Shown: positions 9,201 through 15,876 of the stretch, in pieces | How the letters are laid out: every line of letters starts with the position of its first letter | Position numbering within the stretch: the first letter of the stretch is position 1 | Source of the DNA: Streptomyces cylindrosporus | Lineage (GTDB): Bacteria; Actinomycetota; Actinomycetes; Streptomycetales; Streptomycetaceae | Assembly: GCF_022698165.1 (NCBI RefSeq) | Contig: NZ_JALDAY010000022.1 | Span: 1 to 64,000, forward strand | Direction: 5' to 3' | DNA length: 64,000 nucleotides | Notes under the pieces: generated by a model | Databases searched by the model: none | What the model saw: the letters and a program-made list of their open reading frames with translations, nothing else | Told to the model about the DNA's origin: nothing | Position numbers and translations under genes: made by a program

Positions 9201-9812
9201 GGGCAGTCGGCCGGCCAGCGCTTCCAGCGGATCCCCGGACGGGACCTCCCGCGTGAGGGTGAGCGAGAGGTGACGGGCGAGGGTCGACTTGCCCGCGCCG
9301 GGGTCGCCGAGGAGGACGAGGCGATCCTGGTCCGGGTCGGCGAGCACCTCCAGGACGCCCCGCGCCGGACGTTCCGCGTACGCCTCCCGGGCACGGTCCA
9401 GCGTCTCCCGCTCCAGCCCCGGCGGCAGACTCGACGGCCACTCCCCGGCGTCCACGAGCCGCTGCCGGATGTCCCGCGGCAGCTCCACCGGCGGCGGATC
9501 CGCCCGTACCGTCGGCGCCACGAACACCTCGTCCAGGCCGACCGGCGGGTGCTCCCCCTCCTCCGTGGGGATCAGCACCTCCAGGTCCAGCCGGCCGTAC
9601 GTCTCGCGGATCCGGGTGGCATAGCGCCGTAGCGCCTCGGTGATTTCCTCCGGGGTCAACTCGTCGGCGGGCGGCTGCTGTTGGACGTACTGATTGTGGA
9701 TGTACGTCGCCGTGCTGTGGTCGCCGGTCGCCGCCGCCCCCACGTTCCCGCCCGCCCCGACCGACCGCTCCCCGCCCGCCGTGACCTCGTTCGCGCCCCG
9801 TTCCATGGGCAA
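6267..9812 (-). CDS. NACHT-domain NTPase with C-terminal HEAT repeats
   Basis: A 1181-residue STAND NTPase. Residues 1-50 are a Gly/Ala-rich lead containing GGNVGAAATGDHSTATY. The NACHT domain follows: Walker A GDPGAGKST at 169-177, Walker B AVVVFDGLDEL near 251-261, and a sensor-like VIVTSRVIGYRRG at about 288-300. A helical region (EYLAAEDIDRRYTRYREW) follows, then from roughly residue 690 a long array of about 35-residue HEAT-like repeats with a recurring TWELxRxRxVEDPD pattern. Bacterial NACHT proteins of this build are known anti-phage sensors, with the repeat array as sensor. No nuclease, protease or TIR effector is recognisable, so how it would act is unclear. It is a single gene; the role is inferred. 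Confidence 0.88.
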   Translation of the reverse strand: MPMERGANEVTAGGERSVGAGGNVGAAATGDHSTATYIHNQYVQQQPPADELTPEEITEALRRYATRIRETYGRLDLEVLIPTEEGEHPPVGLDEVFVAPTVRADPPPVELPRDIRQRLVDAGEWPSSLPPGLERETLDRAREAYAERPARGVLEVLADPDQDRLVLLGDPGAGKSTLARHLSLTLTREVPSGDPLEALAGRLPLVVELREYAAGEWREQTFEDFLKHLHDTKGMAPPSPVTERLLAEGRAVVVFDGLDELFDPAAREQVSHRIADFAGRHSAAGVRVIVTSRVIGYRRGVLERADFAHHMIQDLDRERIGQFARQWYTSAYPHDEERAARLCRRLTDAVSSSRPVAELAGNPLLLTILAIIGRRRELPRDRQGVYRHAVAVLIAHWDEHAKHLRAPTDAEALSYLGDEDRHELLRLVARQMQDGEGGIAGNHIHQDVLLTTFKRYLCEQYELPVAQAVSAARTMVRQFRERNFILSHYGGGVYGFVHRAFLEYLAAEDIDRRYTRYREWTPDELIEQVFGRHAEDPAWHEVLLLLVGQLGEPEAAAAIDRLLDMHWRRTERTWDAELLLLSVRALAEVRRIGALAPQSRNVVDGIIAFLEKTMDRYVVFAVTEGGWGALTTFPPHWSGRSRLLRWFHLRGQFDWHASRSAQIIAGMYQDSELPRRVAAHGSTEYTRVRLLEMLAERWGADEDVHELLRARAVEDPSEEVRRTALELLVEQGIDRPGVGDLILDRSLFDPSLRVRGYALSLRDDPEADGLWDQFVQVASSEGRLSERVAAVDQLTKYRSDDPEVLALLFCLATDAADATDVTVASLREEVVRSLADLVDDERVPALMRDRAIEDPDEDVRRTALLFVAEALRDWEFVRARAVDDEDPAVRTDALYALHDLRADEPDTWELARRRAVADPDEFARSAAYVVLWQSAGSEAGTWEFLRDRVIEDPDGEGRDSALTGLVRLRADEAETWELVRERLVEDAHQSVRASALGELCKHKGHEAGTWESVLDRLRNDPSVYVRETALYATRHYRSHEDTWAAIRERVSEDADGGVRQLALALLATNRSDDAVTLQLIRDRAATDPVPRVRADALRWRAVCETDEDTVEFMRDRAVADPDPEPRVAALQSLAFGWPAHPRTLPLLRERAGADEDEGVRAEAARALAAAEALAPLADQLP

Positions 9813-9845
9813 AACCGTAGCGGGCGGGGCGTGTTGGTTCGGGGG

Positions 9846-11240
9846 CTACTGCGGGAACGGCACTCCCATGTTCACGTCCTGCGCCCCGGACGCCGTGATG
9901 CCCGACTTCGTGCCCGGGAGCAGGAGGCTCGTGGTGTCCAAGCCGCTGTTGGATCCCACCAGCAGGTCCTTGTCGCCGTCGCGGTCGATGTCGCGCAGGC
10001 GGACCAGGAGGCCGAGCATCTCTCCCTCGGTCGGGGCGCCGGGGACGCCGGCCGTGCCGCGGCTGAACCACTGGGAGTTCTTGCCGGTGAGGCCGGACTT
10101 GCCGCCCCGCAGGACATGGACGCCGCCCGCGGTCTTCACCGAGCCGATCTTCTCCTCGGGAGCGCTGACGGCGAGGTCCGGGTAGCCGTCGCCGTTGGTG
10201 TCGCCCGCGGAGAGGTCGTAGCCGAAGGAGTCGTGCTTCGTGGCGGCCGTGGCCACGCCCGAAGTCGACTGCGTGATGCGGTACTTGGTGGTCGGACCGG
10301 TGCTGCCGCCGCGCCAGACGACGACCGAGCCCGCGCCGCCGTTGTACGCGGTGTCGCTGACCGCGAGTTCGCCGTAGCCGTCCTTGTCGAAGTCCGCGAC
10401 GACACCGGTCGGGTCGTAGTCGGGCGACGAGGCGTCGAGGACGGTGGCCTTGCCGGACTTGATCGTGGAGCCGCCGCGCAGGAACCAGGCGTCCTGGGTC
10501 ATCTTGTCGTTGTGGTAGCCCTGGCCGAGGACGTAGAGGTCGGTCGCCTTGTCCTTGGTGACCTTGCCCGCGACCAGGCCGGTGAATTCGAGGACGTAGT
10601 CGCTGTTCACGGCCGGGGAGTGCTTGGTGACCTTGCCCGTCGTACCGGACTTGGCGAAGCCGCCGCGGTAGATGTAGACGGTGTGGATGCCGTTGGCGAC
10701 CGCCAGGTCGGCTTTGCCGTCGCCGTCGAAGTCGCCGGTCTCGATCTCGCTGCCGAATGCTTGGTACTTGGCGGAGGTCACCTTGAGGCGGACGGCGTCG
10801 GTGCCGGAGAGGCCGGTCTTCGAGCCCCAGAGGATGGTCACCGCACCCGAGTCCGCCTTGCCGCCGACCTTCTCGGTGCGGTCGGCGACGGCGAGGTCGG
10901 CGTAGCCGTCACGGTTGAGGTCGGCGGTGGCGAGGTCCTCGCCGAACCCGTCGCTGTAACCACCCGCGTCACCGGGTGTTCCCGGTATGCCCGCGGTGGC
11001 CTGCGTGAACGTCTTGACGGTGGTGCCGGGTCCGGTGGCCGTCCCGTAGGTCACGGTGACGGAACCTCCGCCGAGTTCGGAGGCGACGAAGTCACGGTAG
11101 CCGTCCCCGTTGAAGTCGTCGGCGTACTTCGCCGGAGTCGCCGCGCTCGCGGTGCTCACGGAGAGGGTGAGCGCGCCGCCGGTCAGGCACACGGCCGTAG
11201 CCGAGGCGAGCACCAGGTGAAGGGAGGTGCGGGTGAACAT
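9846..11240 (-). CDS. Secreted FG-GAP/VCBS repeat protein
   Basis: A 464-residue exported protein. A Sec signal (MFTRTSLHLVLASATAVCL to STASAA) is followed by seven or so FG-GAP/integrin-alpha-like blades with Ca-binding motifs such as DDFNGDGYRDFV, ADLNRDGYADLAVAD, GDFDGDGKADLAVA, ADFDKDGYGELAVSD, GDTNGDGYPDLAVS and RDIDRDGDKDLLVG. The blades should close into a beta-propeller. Common and often multi-copy in Streptomyces; ligand unknown. It is divergent from the PNGase-A-like gene across a near-perfect palindrome, so both may be co-regulated. The ATG has GGAGA ten bases upstream. Confidence 0.9.
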   Translation of the reverse strand: MFTRTSLHLVLASATAVCLTGGALTLSVSTASAATPAKYADDFNGDGYRDFVASELGGGSVTVTYGTATGPGTTVKTFTQATAGIPGTPGDAGGYSDGFGEDLATADLNRDGYADLAVADRTEKVGGKADSGAVTILWGSKTGLSGTDAVRLKVTSAKYQAFGSEIETGDFDGDGKADLAVANGIHTVYIYRGGFAKSGTTGKVTKHSPAVNSDYVLEFTGLVAGKVTKDKATDLYVLGQGYHNDKMTQDAWFLRGGSTIKSGKATVLDASSPDYDPTGVVADFDKDGYGELAVSDTAYNGGAGSVVVWRGGSTGPTTKYRITQSTSGVATAATKHDSFGYDLSAGDTNGDGYPDLAVSAPEEKIGSVKTAGGVHVLRGGKSGLTGKNSQWFSRGTAGVPGAPTEGEMLGLLVRLRDIDRDGDKDLLVGSNSGLDTTSLLLPGTKSGITASGAQDVNMGVPFPQ

Positions 11241-11309
11241 CTCGTGCGTCTCCTGCGGTGATCACTATGTGGTAGCAAGGAGACTCTCCGCGTCGGGTAA
11301 TGGTTGTGC

Positions 11310-11329
11310 CAAGTACGCTTGCGTATTTG
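11310..11329. promoter_or_regulatory. Near-perfect palindrome between divergent secreted-protein genes
   Basis: A 20-base palindrome, CAAGTACGCTTGCGTATTTG, with nine of ten arm positions paired. It lies in the 113-base gap between the FG-GAP gene (start 11240) and the PNGase-A-like gene (start 11354), only 24 bases before the latter ATG. Its size and place suit a dimeric repressor site controlling one or both genes. The regulator is unknown. Confidence 0.55.
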
Positions 11330-11353
11330 TTCACCGCAGGACATCACTGAGAC

Positions 11354-12949
11354 ATGACTAGACCTCTGACGCGTGTGAGACGGACGGTCACCGTCCTGGC
11401 CGCCGCCCTCACCTCTCTCGGCCTGGCCCTGGGTCCCGCATCGGCACAGACCGTTCCGCCCGTCTTCGGCACCGATTACCACGACCCCGTCACCGCCGCC
11501 CCGCCCATCTCCACCCCCCACACCAAGTCCTGCTCGGTGACCGTCGCCGAGGCGCAGTTCAAGGACTTCACGCCGTACACGGGGACGTACACGCCGCCGA
11601 CGGGGTGCGGGGCGCCCGGCCGTTGGTCGAAGGTCGTGCTGCGGATGGACGGGAACGTGAAGGGGCGGCAGTACGACCGCCTCGGGTATCTGGACATCGG
11701 CGGCGTGCAGGTCTTCCGGACCTCCACCCCGGAGCCCTCGCAGGACGGGATCGACTGGTCCGTCGAGAAGGACGTCACGCAGTACGCGAAGACGCTGAGC
11801 AGCACGCAGTCCGTGGACATGCTCATAGGCAACGTTGTCAACGACACCTACACCGGCGTGCTGAACGTCAAGGTGACGCTCACCTTCTACGCGCCCCAGC
11901 ACGGCCGCACCGCCGACATCCCCGACCAGGTCATCCCGCTCAGCGACGGCGACAGCGTCACCACCGCCGCCTCCCTCACCACGCCCCGCAACTCCGAGCG
12001 CATCCTCGCCGAGGTGTACGCGACCGGATCGGGCGGCGGGTGCGAGGAGTTCTGGTACACGGCGGTCACCTCGTCGGCGTCGTACTCCTGCAAGGGCGGG
12101 GACGACGGCCCGTACCGGGAAGTGGAGGTGAAGATCGACGGGAAGGTGGCCGGGATCGCGTCGCCATATCCGAATGTGTGGACCGGTGGCTGGTCGCCGT
12201 ATCTGTGGTCGGTGATTCCGTCCCCCACCGCCTTCGACGTACGGCCGCTGCGGTTCGATCTCACGCCGTTCGCCGGCGAGTTGAACGACGGCAAGGCGCA
12301 CACGGTGGACGTGTCCGTGCTGGGCGTGCCGGCCGGGCAGACCGGGTGGAGCGCGCCGACGAACATCCTCGTGTGGCAGGACGCGCACCGGGCGGTCGTC
12401 ACGGGGGCGGTGACGTCGTACGAGAGCGCGGAGCCCGCCGTGAGCAACAGCTACCAGGACGGCGACCTGCGCACGCTCACCACCACCGGCAGCGACCGCC
12501 TCTCCGTCTCCGGGTATGTCAACACCTCCCACGGGCGGGTGACGACCACCGTCGAACGGGCCCTCACCACCTCCATCGGCCATCAGTGGACACCCGATGA
12601 GAACACCGATGACCTGAAGGGCAGTTGGACCGACGACCAGAAGGTCACCGTCAACGGCCGTGCCACCCGCACCGACCGCACCTACACTCTCGACGGACGC
12701 GCCACCATCGACGCCGCCAACCGGCTGCGGGTCGTCATGGCCATCGGGGACCACGCGCGGCTCGACGGAGTGCGGATGGACGACACGTACAACGGGGACG
12801 CGACCTTCACGCTGGGTGTGGCCCGGGAGGACCGGCAGGCGGTGGCGACCACGGGTGAGCGGTACCGGCTGCGGGGCGACGGGGTCTGTTACGACCATTC
12901 ACTCGCGACCGAGCAGGGGGTGCTGACCTTGGACGTACGGCGATGCTGA
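11354..12949 (+). CDS. Secreted peptide-N4-asparagine amidase A-like protein
   Basis: A 531-residue exported protein related to plant and fungal PNGase A, which strips N-glycans from glycopeptides. A signal peptide (about residues 1-31, ending ASAQ) precedes the PNGase A domain: CSVTVAEAQFKDFTPYTGTYTPP, GRWSKVVLRMDGNVKGRQYDRLG, YLDIGGVQVFRTSTPEPS and DIPDQVIPLSDGDS are recognisable blocks (quoted in pieces). Bacterial members are known, often in actinomycetes, but their glycan targets are mostly unproven. The stop overlaps the start of the FAD oxidoreductase by seven bases, so the two are probably translated together. Confidence 0.85.
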   Translation: MTRPLTRVRRTVTVLAAALTSLGLALGPASAQTVPPVFGTDYHDPVTAAPPISTPHTKSCSVTVAEAQFKDFTPYTGTYTPPTGCGAPGRWSKVVLRMDGNVKGRQYDRLGYLDIGGVQVFRTSTPEPSQDGIDWSVEKDVTQYAKTLSSTQSVDMLIGNVVNDTYTGVLNVKVTLTFYAPQHGRTADIPDQVIPLSDGDSVTTAASLTTPRNSERILAEVYATGSGGGCEEFWYTAVTSSASYSCKGGDDGPYREVEVKIDGKVAGIASPYPNVWTGGWSPYLWSVIPSPTAFDVRPLRFDLTPFAGELNDGKAHTVDVSVLGVPAGQTGWSAPTNILVWQDAHRAVVTGAVTSYESAEPAVSNSYQDGDLRTLTTTGSDRLSVSGYVNTSHGRVTTTVERALTTSIGHQWTPDENTDDLKGSWTDDQKVTVNGRATRTDRTYTLDGRATIDAANRLRVVMAIGDHARLDGVRMDDTYNGDATFTLGVAREDRQAVATTGERYRLRGDGVCYDHSLATEQGVLTLDVRRC

Positions 12950-14070
12950 GCGGGCGTCACTCGTCGGGGTCCTTACGGGTGGCCGTCGTCGGCGTGGGTG
13001 TTCTCGGGGCCTGCGTGGGGTGGAACCTGGCGCGGCACGGAGCCGACGTGGTCCTCGTCGACGCGGGGCAGCCGGGCGAAGGGGTCACCAACTGGTCCTT
13101 CTCGTGGGTCAACGCGAGCAACAAGACCCGGCTCAGGTCCTACTTCGACCTCAACGTCGCGGGCATGGCGGCGTACCGCGAGCTCGCGGAGGCCGTCGGC
13201 CCGGGCTCGTGGTGGCATCCCACCGGCCATCTGCGCTGGGCCGGCGATCCCACGACGGAGGCGAGGTTCCTCGAAACGGCCGAACTGCTGGCCGCCTGGG
13301 GCTACCGGGTCGAGGTGCGCACGGGAGCCGAGGTACGCCGTGACCTCGAACCCGCTCTCGCGGTGCCCGACAGCGCTTCGGTGCTGTTCTATCCCGACGA
13401 GGCGTGGGTGCACGGACGGCAGCTCGTCGGCCGTCTGGTCGAGCGAGCCGTCGAGTCCGGTGCCGAAGGGCGGTTCGGTACGGCGGTGCGCGACATCGGC
13501 ATCGGCGGCGACGGGGGCGTCCGGACGGTGACCCTGGCGGACGGAAGCCGTCTCGACGTCGACGCGGTCGTGAACGCGGCGGGGCCCGGGGCCTCCCGGG
13601 TCGCCGGGCTCGTCGCACGGCAGCTGCCGATGCGCCGGGAGCCCGGAGTGGTCGCCCGGATCGGCTGTGCCGAGGTCCCGGTCCACCGGGCCATGCACGC
13701 GCCGCACGTCGAGATCCGCCCGGACGGAGACGGGTCTGTGGTGCTCCACAGCCGTGAGATCGACGCGCTCATCGACACGGGGGTGGAGACGGCGGAGCTC
13801 GCGCGGCTGCTCCACGAGTCGGCACGGCGGGTGGTTCCGGACCTCGGCGAGTGCCGCATCACCCAGGCCCGGGTGGCCGAACGGCCCATCCCGGCCGACG
13901 GGTTCCCCTCGGTGGGGGCCGTGCCCTCCGTGCCGGGCTATTACGAGGCCGTCTCCCACAGCGGCATCACGCTCGGGCCGGTGCTCGGCTGGCTGCTCGC
14001 CTCGGAGATCCTCACGGGGAGGAGGGACGAAACGCTCGCGGACTTCCGCCCGGAGCGGTTCGGACCGTGA
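12943..14070 (+). CDS. DAO-family FAD-dependent oxidoreductase
   Basis: A 375-residue flavoprotein of the D-amino-acid oxidase/glycine oxidase family (DadA-like). The N-terminal FAD site VAVVGVGVLGACVGWNLARHG is followed by VLVDAGQPGEG and a WSFSWVNASNKTR segment; near the C-terminus PADGFPSVGAVP and YYEAVSHSGITLGPVLGWLL form the second FAD/substrate region. It probably oxidises an amine or amino acid in the cytoplasm. It overlaps the PNGase-like gene upstream and the PIG-L gene downstream (GTGA, four bases), giving a tight three-gene unit. The substrate cannot be read from sequence. Confidence 0.85.
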   Translation: MLSGRHSSGSLRVAVVGVGVLGACVGWNLARHGADVVLVDAGQPGEGVTNWSFSWVNASNKTRLRSYFDLNVAGMAAYRELAEAVGPGSWWHPTGHLRWAGDPTTEARFLETAELLAAWGYRVEVRTGAEVRRDLEPALAVPDSASVLFYPDEAWVHGRQLVGRLVERAVESGAEGRFGTAVRDIGIGGDGGVRTVTLADGSRLDVDAVVNAAGPGASRVAGLVARQLPMRREPGVVARIGCAEVPVHRAMHAPHVEIRPDGDGSVVLHSREIDALIDTGVETAELARLLHESARRVVPDLGECRITQARVAERPIPADGFPSVGAVPSVPGYYEAVSHSGITLGPVLGWLLASEILTGRRDETLADFRPERFGP

Positions 14071-14855
14071 CAGCGGGGAGCGTGGGGCGGCAGGTCCGCC
14101 TCCCCCGCCTCCTCGGAGTCTTCGCTCACCCCGACGACGAGTCCCTGATCGCGGGCGGTCTGCTCGCCCGGCACGCCGAGTCGGGGGCGCGGACCGCGGT
14201 CGTCACGGCGACCTGGGCCGAAGGCACCGCGCGCGCCGCGGAGTTGGCGGAGGCGCTGCGGGTTCTCGGGGCCGGGGAGCCGCGGCTGCTGGGGTACGCC
14301 GACGCGCGTGTGCCGGAGTCGGCGCCGGGTGCGGCCCGTCTCCTGGACGCGCCGCTCGACGAGGCCGTGGGGCAACTGGTCGCCCGTATACGGGAGTTCC
14401 GGCCCGAGGTCGTCGTCACGCATGACGCTTACGGCAATCTCAGCGGCCATCCCGACCATGTGCACACCCACCGGGTGACCGTGCTCGCCGTACAGGCGGC
14501 GGGATGGGGGCGGCTGTACCCGGAGGCCGGGGACGCGTGGGAGCCGGGCGCCCTGTATCTCGCCACGCATCCCGACTCCGCCGCGCGGGCGTTGGGGAGC
14601 GCGCTGTCGCGGCCGGGCCGGGCGATGTTCAGTGTGCCGGACGCGTGGGTCGACGTGACCCTGGATGTCGGGCCGTGGGTGGAGCGGAAGGTCGATGCCG
14701 TCATGGCGCATCGCAGCGAGGTGGCGCGGGGAGCGCTGCCGGGACGGCTCGCGGCGCTGCCGCCGGGCGAACGGGCCCGGCTGCTGTCCACCGAGTGGTA
14801 CGTCCGTCAGGGGGGCGCGGCGCCCGCGGAGGCCGGTTTCGGGCTGGGCGGCTGA
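14067..14855 (+). CDS. PIG-L family deacetylase
   Basis: A 262-residue LmbE/PIG-L metal-dependent N-acetyl-sugar deacetylase. The zinc motif HPDDE is in LLGVFAHPDDESLIAGG near residue 20, and the third ligand lies in NLSGHPDHVHTHRVT near residue 130. Relatives include MshB (mycothiol) and glycan deacetylases. The GTG start shares GTGA with the oxidoreductase stop. With a PNGase-A-like enzyme two genes upstream, a role in processing released N-acetylglucosamine sugars is tempting, though only an inference. Confidence 0.88.
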   Translation: MTAGSVGRQVRLPRLLGVFAHPDDESLIAGGLLARHAESGARTAVVTATWAEGTARAAELAEALRVLGAGEPRLLGYADARVPESAPGAARLLDAPLDEAVGQLVARIREFRPEVVVTHDAYGNLSGHPDHVHTHRVTVLAVQAAGWGRLYPEAGDAWEPGALYLATHPDSAARALGSALSRPGRAMFSVPDAWVDVTLDVGPWVERKVDAVMAHRSEVARGALPGRLAALPPGERARLLSTEWYVRQGGAAPAEAGFGLGG

Positions 14856-14883
14856 GGCGTAGGCTGGGGCGTAGGCTGGTTGT

Positions 14884-14898
14884 ACGAAACCGTATCGT
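14884..14898. promoter_or_regulatory. Operator-like site before YceI gene
   Basis: ACGAAACCGTATCGT, a 15-base imperfect palindrome (12 of 15 positions), 51 bases before the ATG of the YceI-like gene. The core CGAAACCGTATCG differs at one base from the perfect site CGAAACCGTTTCG at 18238, upstream of the neighbouring MFS transporter gene. A TetR-type regulator encoded elsewhere is the likely reader. Confidence 0.55.
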
Positions 14899-14949
14899 TC
14901 ACCTTGGCGGTGGCGTTTCCGGTGCTCGGCACGTCGAGAGGCAGCGACC

Positions 14950-15786
14950 ATGACCACCACCCGAGCGGGCGGGCTGCGGGCCCGGCTCCGGACCAAGGAC
15001 GGCTGGGCGGTCCCGCACGCCGTGCTGACCGTCACCGACATGGCGGGCCGGCAGACGCTGCGCCAGGAGGCCTCGCCGGAGGGCGTGGTGGCGACCGACG
15101 CCCTGGCGCCGGGGACGTACACCGTGATCGTCACCGCCGTCGGCTACGCCCCCGTCGCCTCCACTGCCATCGTGAGCGCCTCCGGCGGCGCCGACCTCGG
15201 CTCGCTCGTGCTGGCCCGCGCCGGTGGCGTGGAGCTGCCGCCGCCCGGGCCGTGGACGATCGACCCGGCGCACTCCACGGTGAGCGCGGTCGCCCAGCAC
15301 CTCGGACTGACCAGCGTGCACGGCCGGTTCAAGGAGTTCGGCGGGCGGGTCGAGGTCGCGGAGAATCCTCTGGCGTCGAGCGTGGAGGCGGTCATCGAGG
15401 CGTCCTCCATCGACACCGGCCACGCCATGCGCGACGGACATCTGCGCTCCGCGGACTTCCTCGACGTGGACGTCCACCCGAAGATCACCTTCCGCAGCAC
15501 GGGCATCAGCCCGGCCGGCGAGGCCCGCTGGACCGTGCACGGCGAGCTCGTGCTGCACGGCGTGGCCCGGCCCGTCGATCTGGACCTCTCCTACCTGGGC
15601 ACCGGCCCCGACCCGTGGGGCGGCGTGCGGGCGTCCTTCCGCGCCACCACCGAACTGCGGCGCGAGGACTTCGCCATGAACTACAACCAGGTCGTCCAGG
15701 CGGGCATCGCGGCCATCGGCGCCACCCTGCGCGTGGAGCTCGACATCCAGGCCGTGCGGGGGGAGCAACTGCCGCCCGTCGCCTGA
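14950..15786 (+). CDS. YceI-family protein with N-terminal carboxypeptidase-regulatory-like domain
   Basis: A 278-residue fusion. Residues 1-90 form a CarboxypepD_reg-like beta-sandwich (LRTKDGWAVPHAVLTVTDMAG, then LAPGTYTVIVTAVGYAPV). Residues 97-275 are a YceI lipocalin-like domain: WTIDPAHSTVSAVAQHLGLT, HGRFKEFGG, GHAMRDGHLRSADFLDVD, PKITFRSTG and DFAMNYN are family hallmarks. YceI proteins bind isoprenoid or other lipids. There is no signal peptide, unlike many YceI proteins. The same regulatory-like domain is repeated at the C-terminus of the convergent MFS transporter, and both genes have a similar upstream operator, suggesting a functional pair. Confidence 0.88.
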   Translation: MTTTRAGGLRARLRTKDGWAVPHAVLTVTDMAGRQTLRQEASPEGVVATDALAPGTYTVIVTAVGYAPVASTAIVSASGGADLGSLVLARAGGVELPPPGPWTIDPAHSTVSAVAQHLGLTSVHGRFKEFGGRVEVAENPLASSVEAVIEASSIDTGHAMRDGHLRSADFLDVDVHPKITFRSTGISPAGEARWTVHGELVLHGVARPVDLDLSYLGTGPDPWGGVRASFRATTELRREDFAMNYNQVVQAGIAAIGATLRVELDIQAVRGEQLPPVA

Positions 15787-15801
15787 CGGTTCGCGACGCG
15801 C

Positions 15802-15853
15802 ATACGGCAGCGTCCGCCGCCCGGGAGGATCCGGGTGGCGGACGCTGCCGCAT
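15802..15853. terminator. Bidirectional hairpin terminator
   Basis: Perfect 14-base arms, CGGCAGCGTCCGCC at 15805-15818 and its complement at 15837-15850, with a CCCGG/CCGGG extension inside the loop. It sits in the 90-base gap between the convergent YceI and MFS genes and should stop transcription from both sides. There is no T-run, as is usual in high-GC actinomycetes. Confidence 0.85.
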
Positions 15854-15876
15854 GGGGTCTCGCGGGGTTGCCGCTG

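Noticed and set aside
7434..9632. A 732-codon plus-strand frame opposite the NACHT gene
   Set aside because: No domain, typical antisense composition, and the NACHT frame has clear motifs.
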